Positions 50,493 through 58,311 of a stretch of DNA of 64,000 bases are shown here, in pieces. The DNA comes from Thermaurantiacus tibetensis. Lineage in GTDB: Bacteria; Pseudomonadota; Alphaproteobacteria; Sphingomonadales; Sphingomonadaceae. Every line of letters begins with the position of its first letter. The stretch's first letter is position 1. Where the stretch lies: contig NZ_JACHTM010000003.1 of NCBI RefSeq assembly GCF_015354055.1, positions 62,001 through 126,000 of the forward strand. Reading direction: 5' to 3'. Both the position numbers and the translations under genes were made by a program. The notes beneath the pieces were generated by a model. It ran no database searches, had not been told where the DNA came from, and saw only the letters and a program-made list of their open reading frames with translations.

Positions 50493-51299
50493 TCAGTCCT
50501 TCGCGAGCGCGATGTCGGGAGCGTCCACCGCCTTCATGCCGATGATGTTGTAGCCCGAGTCGACGTGGTGGATCTCGCCGGTGACGCCGGATGAAAGATC
50601 GGAGAGGAGATAGAGGCCGGCGCCGCCGACGTCCTCCAGCGTGGTGTTGCGCCGGAGCGGGCTGTTCAGCTCGTTCCACTTGAGGATGTAGCGGAAGTCG
50701 CCGATGCCCGAGGCGGCCAGCGTCCGGACCGGGCCGGCGGAAATGGCGTTGACCCGGATGCCGCGGGGCCCGAGATCGACCGCCAGATAGCGGACCGAGG
50801 CCTCGAGCGCGGCCTTGGCAAGGCCCATCACGTTGTAGTGGGGCACCACCTTCTCGGCGCCATAGTAGCTAAGGGTGAGCAGAGCCCCGCCCCGCGTCAT
50901 CAGGGGAACCGCCCGCTGGGCAACGGCGGTAAAACTGTAGCAGGACACCTCCATCGACAGGCGGAAGTTGGCCCGCGAGGTGGCAAGATAGGGGCCGCGC
51001 AGCTCCTCCTTGTCGGAGAATCCGATGGCGTGGACGAGGAAGTCGAGCCGGTCCCAGTGGCAGGCGAGCGCGGCGAAGCAGGAGTCGATCGAGGCGTCGT
51101 CGGCCACGTCGCAGTCGAGGACGAGGGCGGAGCCGATGCTGTCGGCAAGCGGCCGCACGCGCCGGGCGAAGGCCTCGCCAGGCGTGGAGAAGGCGAGCTC
51201 CGCCCCCTCGCGGTGGAGTGCGGAGGCGATGCCCCAGGCGAGCGAACGGTCGTTCGCCACCCCCATGACGAGCCCGCGCTTTCCTGCCATCAGTGCCAT
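50493..51299 (-). CDS. fabI: Enoyl-[acyl-carrier-protein] reductase (NADH) FabI
   Basis: 268 residues from the ATG at 51299 (51290 is also possible). The SDR-like FabI signature is seen in GKRGLVMGVANDRSLAWGIA, VHAIGFSDKEELRGPYLATS and the active-site pair SYYGAEK and HYNVMGLAKAALEASVRYLA, with the Tyr-x6-Lys spacing of FabI near residues 154-161. The end GVTGEIHHVDSGYNIIGM is conserved. It catalyses the last step of each fatty acid elongation round. It overlaps the end of the yihY-like gene by 10 nt, indicating co-transcription with the dnaJ-like and yihY-like genes. Confidence 0.97.
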   Translation of the reverse strand: MALMAGKRGLVMGVANDRSLAWGIASALHREGAELAFSTPGEAFARRVRPLADSIGSALVLDCDVADDASIDSCFAALACHWDRLDFLVHAIGFSDKEELRGPYLATSRANFRLSMEVSCYSFTAVAQRAVPLMTRGGALLTLSYYGAEKVVPHYNVMGLAKAALEASVRYLAVDLGPRGIRVNAISAGPVRTLAASGIGDFRYILKWNELNSPLRRNTTLEDVGGAGLYLLSDLSSGVTGEIHHVDSGYNIIGMKAVDAPDIALAKD

Positions 51300-52147
51300 G
51301 CGGAAGTCCCCTTGGTGCTGCCCGCTTCTAGGCGGGCGCGGCGGCGTCTGGAAAGGGCGCCGTTGGTCTCCGCTCCAAGCACCAGCGCGAAGCCGAGGAT
51401 GTAGAAGAAGAGGAGCGCAAGCATGATCCCGGCGAGCGCCCCATAGGTGCGAGCGAGGCCGCCGGCGAGGGCGACAAGCGGGTCCGCGAGTGCAAGGGCG
51501 ACCGCCCAGATCAGGAGCACGAGAAGCGCGCCGGGCCAGTGCGGCCCAGGGGCGCTCCGCGGAGCAAGCCCGGCAAGAAGCGTCCACAGCGCAAGGAAGC
51601 CGACGCCGAAGGGCACGAGGCGGGCGAGGCCGGAGACGAGCGGGGCCAGGTGGAGGAGTCCGAGCAGGGTCCGCGCCAGCGCGAGAAGGACTGCGATCGC
51701 GACGCTCAGCAGCACGGAGGCAGCGGCGGCCAGGCCCGCCGCCGCCATCAGCAGGCGGGTCTGCCAGAAGGGCCGGTCATCCTCAGCGCCGTGGGCCTTG
51801 CGCACGAGGCTGCGCAGGGTCTCGAGGAAGCCCGAGACGGTCCAGAGGGCAACCAGCGCGGAAAGCCCGAGCGCGCCCGCCGGCCGACCTTCGACCACCT
51901 CGGCGACGAGGGGCCTGAGAACGCCGGCCACCGAAGGCGGCAAGAGCGCAAGGAAGCCCGCGATCGCCTCCTGCCCGGCATCGGAGCGGCCGAGGAGCCC
52001 CGCCACCGCAGTGACCAGGATGGTCGCCGGGAACAGGGTCACGAGCGCGAGATAGGCAAGGTTGCCCGCGTGAACGGCCCCGTCGCGCCAGGCGGCCCCG
52101 AGGACTTCCCTGACCAGGCCTGCCAGGGGCCCGGGCCGCCGGCCCAC
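51290..52147 (-). CDS. YihY/BrkB-family inner-membrane protein
   Basis: 285 residues from the GTG at 52147. Six membrane helices. The family segments are DGAVHAGNLAYLALVTLFPATILVTAV at residues 22-48, ALVALWTVSGFLETLRSLVRKAH and the C-terminal YGALAGIMLALLFFYILGFALVLGAE. Family members were once called RNase BN, which is now considered wrong; a role in envelope biology is likely but undefined. It lies 4 nt after the dnaJ-like gene and overlaps fabI. Confidence 0.92.
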   Translation of the reverse strand: MGRRPGPLAGLVREVLGAAWRDGAVHAGNLAYLALVTLFPATILVTAVAGLLGRSDAGQEAIAGFLALLPPSVAGVLRPLVAEVVEGRPAGALGLSALVALWTVSGFLETLRSLVRKAHGAEDDRPFWQTRLLMAAAGLAAAASVLLSVAIAVLLALARTLLGLLHLAPLVSGLARLVPFGVGFLALWTLLAGLAPRSAPGPHWPGALLVLLIWAVALALADPLVALAGGLARTYGALAGIMLALLFFYILGFALVLGAETNGALSRRRRARLEAGSTKGTSAWH

Positions 52148-52151
52148 CTCC

Positions 52152-53039
52152 TCAGCCTGCCGCCGCCTGCCGGTCGCGGAACAGCTTCTCGAGCGCCGCG
52201 TCCCCCACCGGCACCTCGACCATCACGCGGGCGAGGAGGTCGCCCCGCGTGCCGTCGCGCCGGGTCCAGCCCTTGCCCCTGAGCCGCATCACCTTGCCGG
52301 AACTCGTGCCCGGCGCGATGGAGAGCATCACGTCGCCATCGGGCACAGGGGTGCGCACCTGGCCGCCGAGAACCGCGGTTGCGAGCGGTACCGAAAGATC
52401 GACGCGGATGTCGTCTCCGTCACGCGTGAAGCGCGAATCCGGCTGGATGACGAGCGTGACGAGCGCATCGCCCGGGCCGGCCGGGCCCGGCTCGCCTTGG
52501 CCGGCAAGCCGGAGCTGCTGGCCGTCTTCCACGCCCGGCGGCAGCTTGAGGTCGATCGTCTTGCCCGATCGCAGCGTGATGCGCTGCGGCCGGGCGAGCG
52601 CTGCATCGACGAAGGGGATGGCGAGCCGGTAGGCCACATCCGCCCCCCGCGCGGGTGCGCGCGGGCCCGCGCGGCCGCCGCGCGCGGCACCGAACAGCTC
52701 GGAGAGAATGTCGCCGAAGTCGGCCTCGAACCCGGCCGAATCGCCCGGCGGGGGGCGGAACCCTCCCCCGGGGCGCGCGCCACGCGCGAAGCCGTCGAAC
52801 CCGCGCGGCATTCTTGGGTTGCCATCGGCGTCGATCTCGCCGCGGTCGTAGGCTGCGCGCTTTTCCTTGTCGGAGAGGAGTTCGTAGGCCGCGGTCACCG
52901 CCTTGAACCGCTCGGCAGCCCTGGGGTTGTCGGCATTCCGGTCGGGGTGGAGCTCCTTCGCGAGCTTCCGGTAGGCGCGCTTGATCGCGGCCTCGTCGGC
53001 GGTGCGGTCCACGCCAAGAGTCGCGTAGGGGTCGGTCAT
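52152..53039 (-). CDS. DnaJ C-terminal-domain co-chaperone (CbpA-like)
   Basis: 295 residues from the ATG at 53039. A J domain (DPYATLGVDRTADEAAIKRAYRKLAKELHPD, with the HPD tripeptide near residue 35) is followed by a Gly/Phe-rich linker (GGGFRPPPGDSAGFEADFGD) and two peptide-binding beta domains (IPFVDAALARPQRITLRSGK; LVIQPDSRFTRDGDDIRVDL). The zinc-finger domain of DnaJ proper is missing, as in CbpA. It would stimulate DnaK ATPase. It is divergent from pdxH, with 102 nt between. Confidence 0.94.
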   Translation of the reverse strand: MTDPYATLGVDRTADEAAIKRAYRKLAKELHPDRNADNPRAAERFKAVTAAYELLSDKEKRAAYDRGEIDADGNPRMPRGFDGFARGARPGGGFRPPPGDSAGFEADFGDILSELFGAARGGRAGPRAPARGADVAYRLAIPFVDAALARPQRITLRSGKTIDLKLPPGVEDGQQLRLAGQGEPGPAGPGDALVTLVIQPDSRFTRDGDDIRVDLSVPLATAVLGGQVRTPVPDGDVMLSIAPGTSSGKVMRLRGKGWTRRDGTRGDLLARVMVEVPVGDAALEKLFRDRQAAAG

Positions 53040-53141
53040 CTGCGGCCGTGTCCGGAAGGTTCTGTGCCTGCTGTTGCCGTGCAGCCACAGCGATGTAGGT
53101 CGCATTGCACCCGGGCACAAGCCGCCCTAGGCCCTCGCACC

Positions 53142-53726
53142 ATGATCGATCCCTTCGAACGCTTTGCCCGCTGGCTGGCAGACGCCGAAGCCACCGAACC
53201 CAATGATCCCAACGCCTGTGCCCTTGCAACCGTCGCGCGCGAGCAGGATGGCAGGGTCTGGCCCGACGTGCGCATGGTGCTCTTGAAGCGCTTCGGGCCC
53301 GACGGCTTCGTCTTCTTCACCAACCTCGAAAGCGCCAAGGGCCGGCAGCTCGCAGAAACGCCGGAAGCGGCGCTCTGCTTCCACTGGAAGGCCCTCAAGC
53401 GACAGGTGCGGCTCCAGGGGCCGGTGACGCAGGTTCCGGATGCCGAGGCGGACAGCTATTTCGCGACCCGGCCGCGGGCGAGCCAGCTCTCGGCCTGGGC
53501 TTCGGCCCAGTCGCAGCCGCTCGACCGGCGGGAGACGTTCGAGGCGCGCCTCCTCGAGATGGCGGCCCGCTTCCCCGGCGCGGTGCCGCGCCCCCCCTTC
53601 TGGTCGGGCTTTCGGCTGAGGCCGCGCTGGTTCGAGTTCTGGGAGGACCGCGAAGGGCGACAGCACCATCGGGAGCGCTGCTGGCGGACCGAGGGCGGCT
53701 GGGTTTCAGGCCTCCTCTATCCCTGA
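53142..53726 (+). CDS. pdxH: Pyridoxamine 5'-phosphate oxidase
   Basis: 194 residues from the ATG at 53142. FMN/PLP-binding segments are in order: ACALATVAREQDGRVWPDVRMVLLK, GFVFFTNLESAKGRQL (near residue 63), AALCFHWKALKRQVRLQG, ASAQSQPL and the C-terminal FRLRPRWFEFWED ending RCWRTEGGWVSGLLYP. The enzyme makes pyridoxal 5'-phosphate. Length is at the short end of the family (about 200-215). A strong hairpin terminator follows. Confidence 0.97.
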   Translation: MIDPFERFARWLADAEATEPNDPNACALATVAREQDGRVWPDVRMVLLKRFGPDGFVFFTNLESAKGRQLAETPEAALCFHWKALKRQVRLQGPVTQVPDAEADSYFATRPRASQLSAWASAQSQPLDRRETFEARLLEMAARFPGAVPRPPFWSGFRLRPRWFEFWEDREGRQHHRERCWRTEGGWVSGLLYP

Positions 53727-53734
53727 CGCACGAA

Positions 53735-53762
53735 GGGCGGGCCTCCCGAAGAAGGCCCGCCC
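53735..53762. terminator. Bidirectional hairpin between pdxH and PEP-CTERM gene
   Basis: Arms GGGCGGGCC and GGCCCGCCC (9 bp, perfect) enclose a ten-base loop, 8 nt after the pdxH stop and 21 nt beyond the convergent PEP-CTERM stop. Confidence 0.7.
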
Positions 53763-53783
53763 CCTGCGGACGAAAGGGTGAGG

Positions 53784-54473
53784 TCAGGCGATCGTCGCGA
53801 TGGTGCGACGCCGGCGGGCGGCGAAGCCGACCATGCCGAAACCCGCGATCAGCATGGCCCAGGTGGCCGGCTCGGGAACGAACGCCGCGAACGTGCCGGT
53901 GCCGGCATAGGGGCCCCCGATCGCGTCACCGCCCGAGAAGCTCAGGGCGAAGTTGTTGACGTTGGAGAGCGCAATCCAGCTCTGGGGCGCGTAGCTCGTC
54001 GCATAGGTGATGAACGGCCCGCCGGGGATGGACGGAACCTTGGGAGCCGCAAGGGCCATCGCCGCCGCCCAGTTGGCGCCCGACTGCTCGAACTGGGCAA
54101 CCGCACCCGAGAAATTGACGGTCAGCAGGTTGCCACCGGGAACGAGCGGGTCGGTCGAGGTCAGCGTGATGGTCCCGGCCCAGCCCGCCTGCGCGAAGGT
54201 GGTCGGCGACATCATCATGAGCGGAGCGGTCGTCGACGCCGAGATGGTGACGGTCACCGGGAAGAAAATCGGCGGCACGCCGAACCGCGGCGTCGAGAGC
54301 GCCAGCGCATAGCTGCCCGAGAAGGTGCTGGTTGCCCCGTTCACATACGAGAAGGGCTCAGCCGTCGGGACCGCCTGCTGGAACTGGCGGAAGGTCGTCA
54401 CGGCGGCAGCCGGGGCAGCGATGGCGCCGGCGCACGCCGCCACAATCGCGCCGAGCTTCAACATGCGATTCAT
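53784..54473 (-). CDS. PEP-CTERM sorting-domain protein (paralogue 1)
   Basis: 229 residues from the ATG at 54473 with GAGGAG upstream. Signal peptide (MLKLGAIVAACAGAIAAPAAA), then a beta-rich body of about 180 residues (FFPVTVTISASTTAPLMMM; GTITLTSTDPLVPGGNLLTV) with no Cys, and a C-terminal PEP-CTERM tag: VPEPATWAMLIAGFGMVGF followed by Ala-Ala and an Arg run. Exosortases cut at such tags after export, delivering the protein to the outer surface or matrix. It is a close paralogue of the product of 54703-55398. An RpoN promoter and an upstream palindrome precede it. The body matches no known enzyme; a structural or matrix role is likely. Confidence 0.92.
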   Translation of the reverse strand: MNRMLKLGAIVAACAGAIAAPAAAVTTFRQFQQAVPTAEPFSYVNGATSTFSGSYALALSTPRFGVPPIFFPVTVTISASTTAPLMMMSPTTFAQAGWAGTITLTSTDPLVPGGNLLTVNFSGAVAQFEQSGANWAAAMALAAPKVPSIPGGPFITYATSYAPQSWIALSNVNNFALSFSGGDAIGGPYAGTGTFAAFVPEPATWAMLIAGFGMVGFAARRRRTIATIA

Positions 54474-54525
54474 GCCTTCAACTCCTCAGTGCGCGGCCGG
54501 ACCCCCCGACCGTTGCCCCTGTCTC

Positions 54526-54541
54526 TGCAAAAAGCGTGCCA
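54526..54541 (-). promoter_or_regulatory. Sigma-54 (RpoN) promoter of PEP-CTERM paralogue 1
   Basis: On the minus strand TTGGCACGCTTTTTGCA fits the -24/-12 consensus TGGCACG-N4-TTGCA exactly. The ATG at 54473 lies about 50 nt downstream. The same element precedes paralogue 2. Confidence 0.85.
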
Positions 54542-54602
54542 ACCGTTCTGCTCGCGTAAGTGGTTGAACGGCTTGAGTCATCAGTCGGTCATCAGGCTCC
54601 GG

Positions 54603-54620
54603 CTGTAAGAAAGTTTGACA
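54603..54620. promoter_or_regulatory. Upstream activator palindrome of PEP-CTERM paralogue 1
   Basis: CTGTAAGAAAGTTTGACA, an imperfect palindrome, lies 62 nt upstream of the -24 box. It matches 15 of 18 bases of the element at the same distance before paralogue 2, as expected for an enhancer-binding protein site such as PrsR. Confidence 0.7.
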
Positions 54621-54651
54621 GGTGCAGCATGTCTGTCGGGCTGGAAGCCAA

Positions 54652-54682
54652 AGCGCCAGGCCCGCTTCGCGGACCTGGCGCC
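54652..54682 (-). terminator. Hairpin after PEP-CTERM paralogue 2
   Basis: Inverted repeat with arms GCGCCAGG (54653-54660) and CCTGGCGC (54674-54681), extended inward by CCGC/GCGG, 20 nt after the stop of the 54703-55398 gene. It would insulate that gene from the next promoter. Confidence 0.6.
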
Positions 54683-54702
54683 TCAAAGCCAGACCGGAGA
54701 AC

Positions 54703-55398
54703 TCAGGCGATCGTTGCGGCAGCCCGACGCCGGCGCGCCGCAAGCCCCACCATCCCGAACCCGGCGATGAGCATGGCCCAGGTCGCCGGCTCCGGCACGA
54801 GGGCCGCGAAGGTGCCCGTGCCCGCGTACGGACCGGAGATGGTCGCGCCGCCCGAGAAGCTCAGGGCGAAGTTGTTCGCATTCGAGCTCTCGATCCACTT
54901 TTGCGGAAGATAGTCCGTCAGATAGGCGATGAACGACCCGCCGGGACCCGGGACCTTCGGGGCCGCAAGCGCAAGTGCCGCGGCCCAGTTGCCAGGGCCG
55001 CCGTCGCTCTCGAACTGTGCGACCGCTCCGGCGAAGGTCACGGTCAGCAGGTTGCCCCCCGGGACGAGCGGATCGGTCGTGGTGAGCGTGATGGTGCCCG
55101 CCCAGCCCGTCTGCGCAAAGGTGGTGGGCGTCATCATCATCAGCGGGTCGGTGGAGGTCGCCGAGATCGTGACGGTCACCGGGAAGAAGATGGGCGGGAT
55201 CCCGAACCGCGGCGTCGACAGGCCGAGGGTATAGGTCCCGGTGAAGCTGCTCACCGGCCCGGCCGTGTAAACGAACAGTTCGTCGGACGGATTGGCCTGC
55301 TGGAACTGACGGAAGGTCGACACCGCAGCGGCGGGCACCGCCGCGAAGGCGAGGGCAAGGCCGGCGACGGCTGCCCGGGACACGAGAGACAGGTTCAT
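54703..55398 (-). CDS. PEP-CTERM sorting-domain protein (paralogue 2)
   Basis: 231 residues from the ATG at 55398 with GGAGG upstream. Signal peptide ending AFAAVPAAA, the same beta-rich body as paralogue 1 (STFRQFQQANPSDELFVY; RFGIPPIFFPVTVTIS; GWAGTITLTTTDPLVPGG) and a nearly identical tail VPEPATWAMLIAGFGMVGL plus Ala-Ala and an Arg run. The two proteins align over their full length with few gaps, pointing to tandem duplication including the promoter region. It sits beside the exosortase/EPS genes and is almost surely their sorting substrate. Function beyond sorting is not known. Confidence 0.92.
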   Translation of the reverse strand: MNLSLVSRAAVAGLALAFAAVPAAAVSTFRQFQQANPSDELFVYTAGPVSSFTGTYTLGLSTPRFGIPPIFFPVTVTISATSTDPLMMMTPTTFAQTGWAGTITLTTTDPLVPGGNLLTVTFAGAVAQFESDGGPGNWAAALALAAPKVPGPGGSFIAYLTDYLPQKWIESSNANNFALSFSGGATISGPYAGTGTFAALVPEPATWAMLIAGFGMVGLAARRRRAAATIA

Positions 55399-55430
55399 GC
55401 CATCCTCCAACGGTTGCATAACCGACATGA

Positions 55431-55446
55431 TGCAAAAACCGTGCCA
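55431..55446 (-). promoter_or_regulatory. Sigma-54 (RpoN) promoter of PEP-CTERM paralogue 2
   Basis: On the minus strand TTGGCACGGTTTTTGCA, a full -24/-12 match, about 33 nt before the ATG at 55398. Confidence 0.85.
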
Positions 55447-55507
55447 ACTTCTCCGCATGGCTAATAGACTGAAATGGCGAGGCTCTGCGCGCCGCCTGAT
55501 CGGCCAC

Positions 55508-55525
55508 CTGTAAAAATTTTTGACA
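55508..55525. promoter_or_regulatory. Upstream activator palindrome of PEP-CTERM paralogue 2
   Basis: CTGTAAAAATTTTTGACA lies 62 nt upstream of the -24 box, the same spacing as at paralogue 1. It is an A/T-rich island in GC-rich DNA and a likely enhancer-binding protein site. Confidence 0.7.
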
Positions 55526-55567
55526 ACTCGCGCCCATCGTCCCCGACGAACGCGCTGGCAGGCCCGG

Positions 55568-55587
55568 AAAAAGCGGACGCCTTCCGC
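55568..55587 (-). terminator. Intrinsic terminator after the glycosylphosphotransferase gene
   Basis: On the minus strand GCGGA-AGGCG-TCCGC is followed by TTTTT, 2 nt past the stop. The stem is only five pairs but the T-run is clear. Confidence 0.55.
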
Positions 55588-55589
55588 CT

Positions 55590-57065
55590 TCAGAAGGCGT
55601 TCTTGGGCGCGATGACCGCAAAGATGGTGCGGAAGAGGATGTAGAGGTCGAAGCCGACCGACCAGTTCTCGATGTAGTGGAGGTCGTGCTCGATCCGCTT
55701 CCGGAGCTTGTCTTCCGTGTCGGTCTCGCCGCGGAAGCCGCAGACCTGCGCCCAGCCGGTCATCCCCGGCTTCACCTTGTGGCGCGCGGCATAGGTCTGG
55801 ACCACCTCGTGAAACAGCCGCCCGGCTGCCCGGGTCGAGGGGGCATGCGGGCGGGGACCGACGAGCGACATGTCGCCCTTCAGGACGTTGAGGAGCTGGG
55901 GGAGCTCGTCGATCGAGGTGCGGCGGATGAAGGCGCCGACGCGCGTCACCCGCTTGTCGCCCCGGGTTGCCTGGCGGATGCCATCGGTCTCGCAGAGCTC
56001 GTGCGTCATCGAGCGGAACTTGAGGACCTCGAAAAGGCGGTTGTTGAACCCCTCGCGCGGCTGGCGGAAGAACACCGGGCCCGGGCTGTCGAGCTTGATC
56101 GCGATCGCCGTGACCACAAGGACGGGCCAGATGACGGCAAGGATGAGGAGCGTCAGGATCACGTCCTCGGCGCGCTTGATGATGGCGTCGGTGCCCGAGA
56201 TGGGCCGCTCGAAGAGGGTGAGGACGGGAAGGTCGCCGAGAAGGACAAGCGGGCGGTGGGCGAAGGCGAAGCTTGCGAGATCGGGCGCGAGGCGGATTCG
56301 CACCGGCGTCAGCGCGAGCTTGGCGACAACCTCCCGGATGCGCTCCTCGGCCGACCATGGAAGCGCGACGATCACCTGGTCGATGAGGCCCTCGCGGATC
56401 GCCGCCACGAGGTCGTCACAGGTGCCGAAGACGGGAAGGTCGCCAAAGATGACCGGCACGCGGCCATCCCGGCGGTCGTCGAAGAAGCCGAGGAGCGAAA
56501 TGGTGAGCCGATCGTTCCCCCGAATGTAGTCGGCCAGCCGTTGGCCCTGCTCACCGGCGCCGAAAATGACGGCGCGGCTGTCGAAGACGCCGTGGCGCTT
56601 GAGGCGGCGAAGCCAGATGGTAAGCGCAGCCCGGCTGCCGGCCAGCATCACCCCGCCCGTCACGAACCAGGTGAGGGCCCAGCCCCGCGAGAATTCGGCC
56701 GAGACCTTGAGCAGGAAGGCGGTGGTGACGAGGAACAGCGCCGTCATCCCCCAGCTCGTGAACAGGCGCTGCCAGGCGCGGCGCAGCGAGAACTGGGCGT
56801 CGAGATCATAGGTGCCGATGATCTCGGCAACGAGCGCGAACAGAAGACCCGCCCCAAAGATCGCGCGGAGATAGTCGGCGAGGCCGGATCCGGGGATGAC
56901 ATCGCTCCAGAGATAGAGGGCGACGGCCCCGGAGCCGAGAACCAGGAGAAACTCGAGCACCCTGATGATGAAGACCATGAGGTCGAGGGGAACCTTGGCT
57001 TCCTCGACCGCCGGCACGCGGGTGACGGGGGCTGCTGCGGTCATGGCCGACGTCATGCCGTGCAT
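55590..57065 (-). CDS. Polyprenyl glycosylphosphotransferase starting exopolysaccharide synthesis (EpsB/WcaJ type)
   Basis: 491 residues from the ATG at 57065, chosen for GGGAG 8 nt upstream; ATG 57056 is an alternative. Four or five N-terminal helices, a Rossmann-like CoA-binding middle (AVIFGAGEQGQRLADYI near residue 175) and the C-terminal bacterial sugar transferase domain: one helix, then DSPGPVFFRQPREGFNN, VLKFRSM, RTSIDELPQLLNVLKGDMSLVGPRP. It links the first sugar phosphate to undecaprenyl phosphate on the inner membrane. It neighbours the exosortase and polymer-export genes, as in EPS/exosortase loci. Confidence 0.95.
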   Translation of the reverse strand: MHGMTSAMTAAAPVTRVPAVEEAKVPLDLMVFIIRVLEFLLVLGSGAVALYLWSDVIPGSGLADYLRAIFGAGLLFALVAEIIGTYDLDAQFSLRRAWQRLFTSWGMTALFLVTTAFLLKVSAEFSRGWALTWFVTGGVMLAGSRAALTIWLRRLKRHGVFDSRAVIFGAGEQGQRLADYIRGNDRLTISLLGFFDDRRDGRVPVIFGDLPVFGTCDDLVAAIREGLIDQVIVALPWSAEERIREVVAKLALTPVRIRLAPDLASFAFAHRPLVLLGDLPVLTLFERPISGTDAIIKRAEDVILTLLILAVIWPVLVVTAIAIKLDSPGPVFFRQPREGFNNRLFEVLKFRSMTHELCETDGIRQATRGDKRVTRVGAFIRRTSIDELPQLLNVLKGDMSLVGPRPHAPSTRAAGRLFHEVVQTYAARHKVKPGMTGWAQVCGFRGETDTEDKLRKRIEHDLHYIENWSVGFDLYILFRTIFAVIAPKNAF

Positions 57066-57217
57066 CTGCAGCGCTCCCACAACCGCTGCAGGACCGAAAC
57101 ATGGCTAACGGAATGATACGCGCGTTGCAGGCGACGCGTGTTGCCGCTAGCGCGGGGGCGTTCGGGCGCGGACGTCACGACCGTCCAGTGCCGGGAGTTT
57201 CGGGAGGCCGGCGGCAG

Positions 57218-57478
57218 ATGGAGACGGTCTACGACTGGGTGACGGTTGGCATCTTCGCCGGGCTCATCGTCCTGTTCCTGCAGCGCTCGGTCGGGCCGCC
57301 GCGCGACAGCCTCTGGCAATATCTCGGCGCCTCCGTGGCGCTTGCCGTCCTCAACCAGGTGGGCAATGCGGCGGTCGAGCAGGACAACCTCCTCTACCAT
57401 CTCGTGGCGACGGGCGGCATTGCCGGCGTGCTCGCCTTCATCCACTTCGTGCTTCGGCCGTTCACCAACTCCGACTGA
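57218..57478 (+). CDS. Small two-helix membrane protein, probable exosortase-system accessory
   Basis: 86 residues from the ATG at 57218 with GGGAGG upstream. Two to three helices: VYDWVTVGIFAGLIVLFLQ, LGASVALAVLNQVGN and HLVATGGIAGVLAFIHFVL. It is the only plus-strand gene in the exosortase locus, between the divergent glycosylphosphotransferase gene and the convergent epsI. I recall small proteins of this type being annotated as XrtV sorting-system accessory proteins in sphingomonads, but cannot verify this here. Function unknown. Confidence 0.72.
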   Translation: METVYDWVTVGIFAGLIVLFLQRSVGPPRDSLWQYLGASVALAVLNQVGNAAVEQDNLLYHLVATGGIAGVLAFIHFVLRPFTNSD

Positions 57479-57609
57479 CCAAGCGGGCGCGGACGGAAGG
57501 GGACGGCGACAGCAGGGCCAGGAGACAAAGGGCGCAATGCGGCCTTCCGCCCTCCAGACGGCAGGCGCCAGCCTCGCCGCGTTGTCAGCTGCGGTGCTGG
57601 TCCAGGCCC

Positions 57610-58311
57610 TCATGCCCGCACTCCCCGGATCGCTGCCGCCGTCGGCCTGCCGACCAGCGCGACGAGACCAGGACCGGTGATGTCCTGCAGCATGGCCCGC
57701 GCGAACGCCTCGAGCACCGCGAAGACCTCGGGAGTCGGCTCCGCGACGGTGGACAGGCGCACCAGCACGCCGTCGGCGATGTAGCCCTGCATCTCCGTCC
57801 TGAGCTTCATCAGCCGCTGTTCGTTGTTGCTGGTGGGAAGGAGATCGCCGAGCCGGGTCCAGTAGAGGATGGGCTCGACCCGGTCGTTGGCGCGGGCGGT
57901 CAGCGCCCGCATCGGCACCCGGGCGTTGCCCACGGCCACGTCCACCCGCTCGGACCGGTCGATCGAGAAGCCGACGGCACGGTAGCAGACCTCCGGCCGG
58001 TGGAGCTGGAGGAGATCGCTCTGGGTGCTGCCGTAGGCAATGACCAGCATGACCGGAAGCAGACTGGCACCGGTGTAAAGGCGGGAGAGCTGCTGGTCGT
58101 AGAGGGTGGCGGCCAGACTTCCCTCGCGGGCCTCGGGCAGGACGAACGCGTTCGACGGAGTGACCTCCCAGTCACCGATTCGCTCGGGCACCACGGTCTC
58201 GAGGCTTGCGTCCCCCAGCAGGTTCATCCGGTTGCGCGGTTTCAGCGCCCAGGCGCCGCCCGCCGCAGCCAGGAGCGGCGCGCCCAGGAGGAGATCACGC
58301 CGCCGGAGCAT
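57610..58311 (-). CDS. epsI: EpsI-family exosortase-associated protein
   Basis: 233 residues. An N-terminal twin-Arg-like start (MLRRRDLLLGAPLLAAAGGAWA) anchors or exports it. The EpsI domain follows: PERIGDWEVTPSN, then LPVMLVIAYGSTQSD, LQLHRPEVCYRAVGFSI near residue 105 with its conserved His and Cys, and PILYWTRLGD. In many exosortase loci this domain is fused to, or encoded next to, the exosortase and supports polymer or protein processing. It overlaps the exosortase gene end by 17 nt. Confidence 0.93.
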   Translation of the reverse strand: MLRRRDLLLGAPLLAAAGGAWALKPRNRMNLLGDASLETVVPERIGDWEVTPSNAFVLPEAREGSLAATLYDQQLSRLYTGASLLPVMLVIAYGSTQSDLLQLHRPEVCYRAVGFSIDRSERVDVAVGNARVPMRALTARANDRVEPILYWTRLGDLLPTSNNEQRLMKLRTEMQGYIADGVLVRLSTVAEPTPEVFAVLEAFARAMLQDITGPGLVALVGRPTAAAIRGVRA

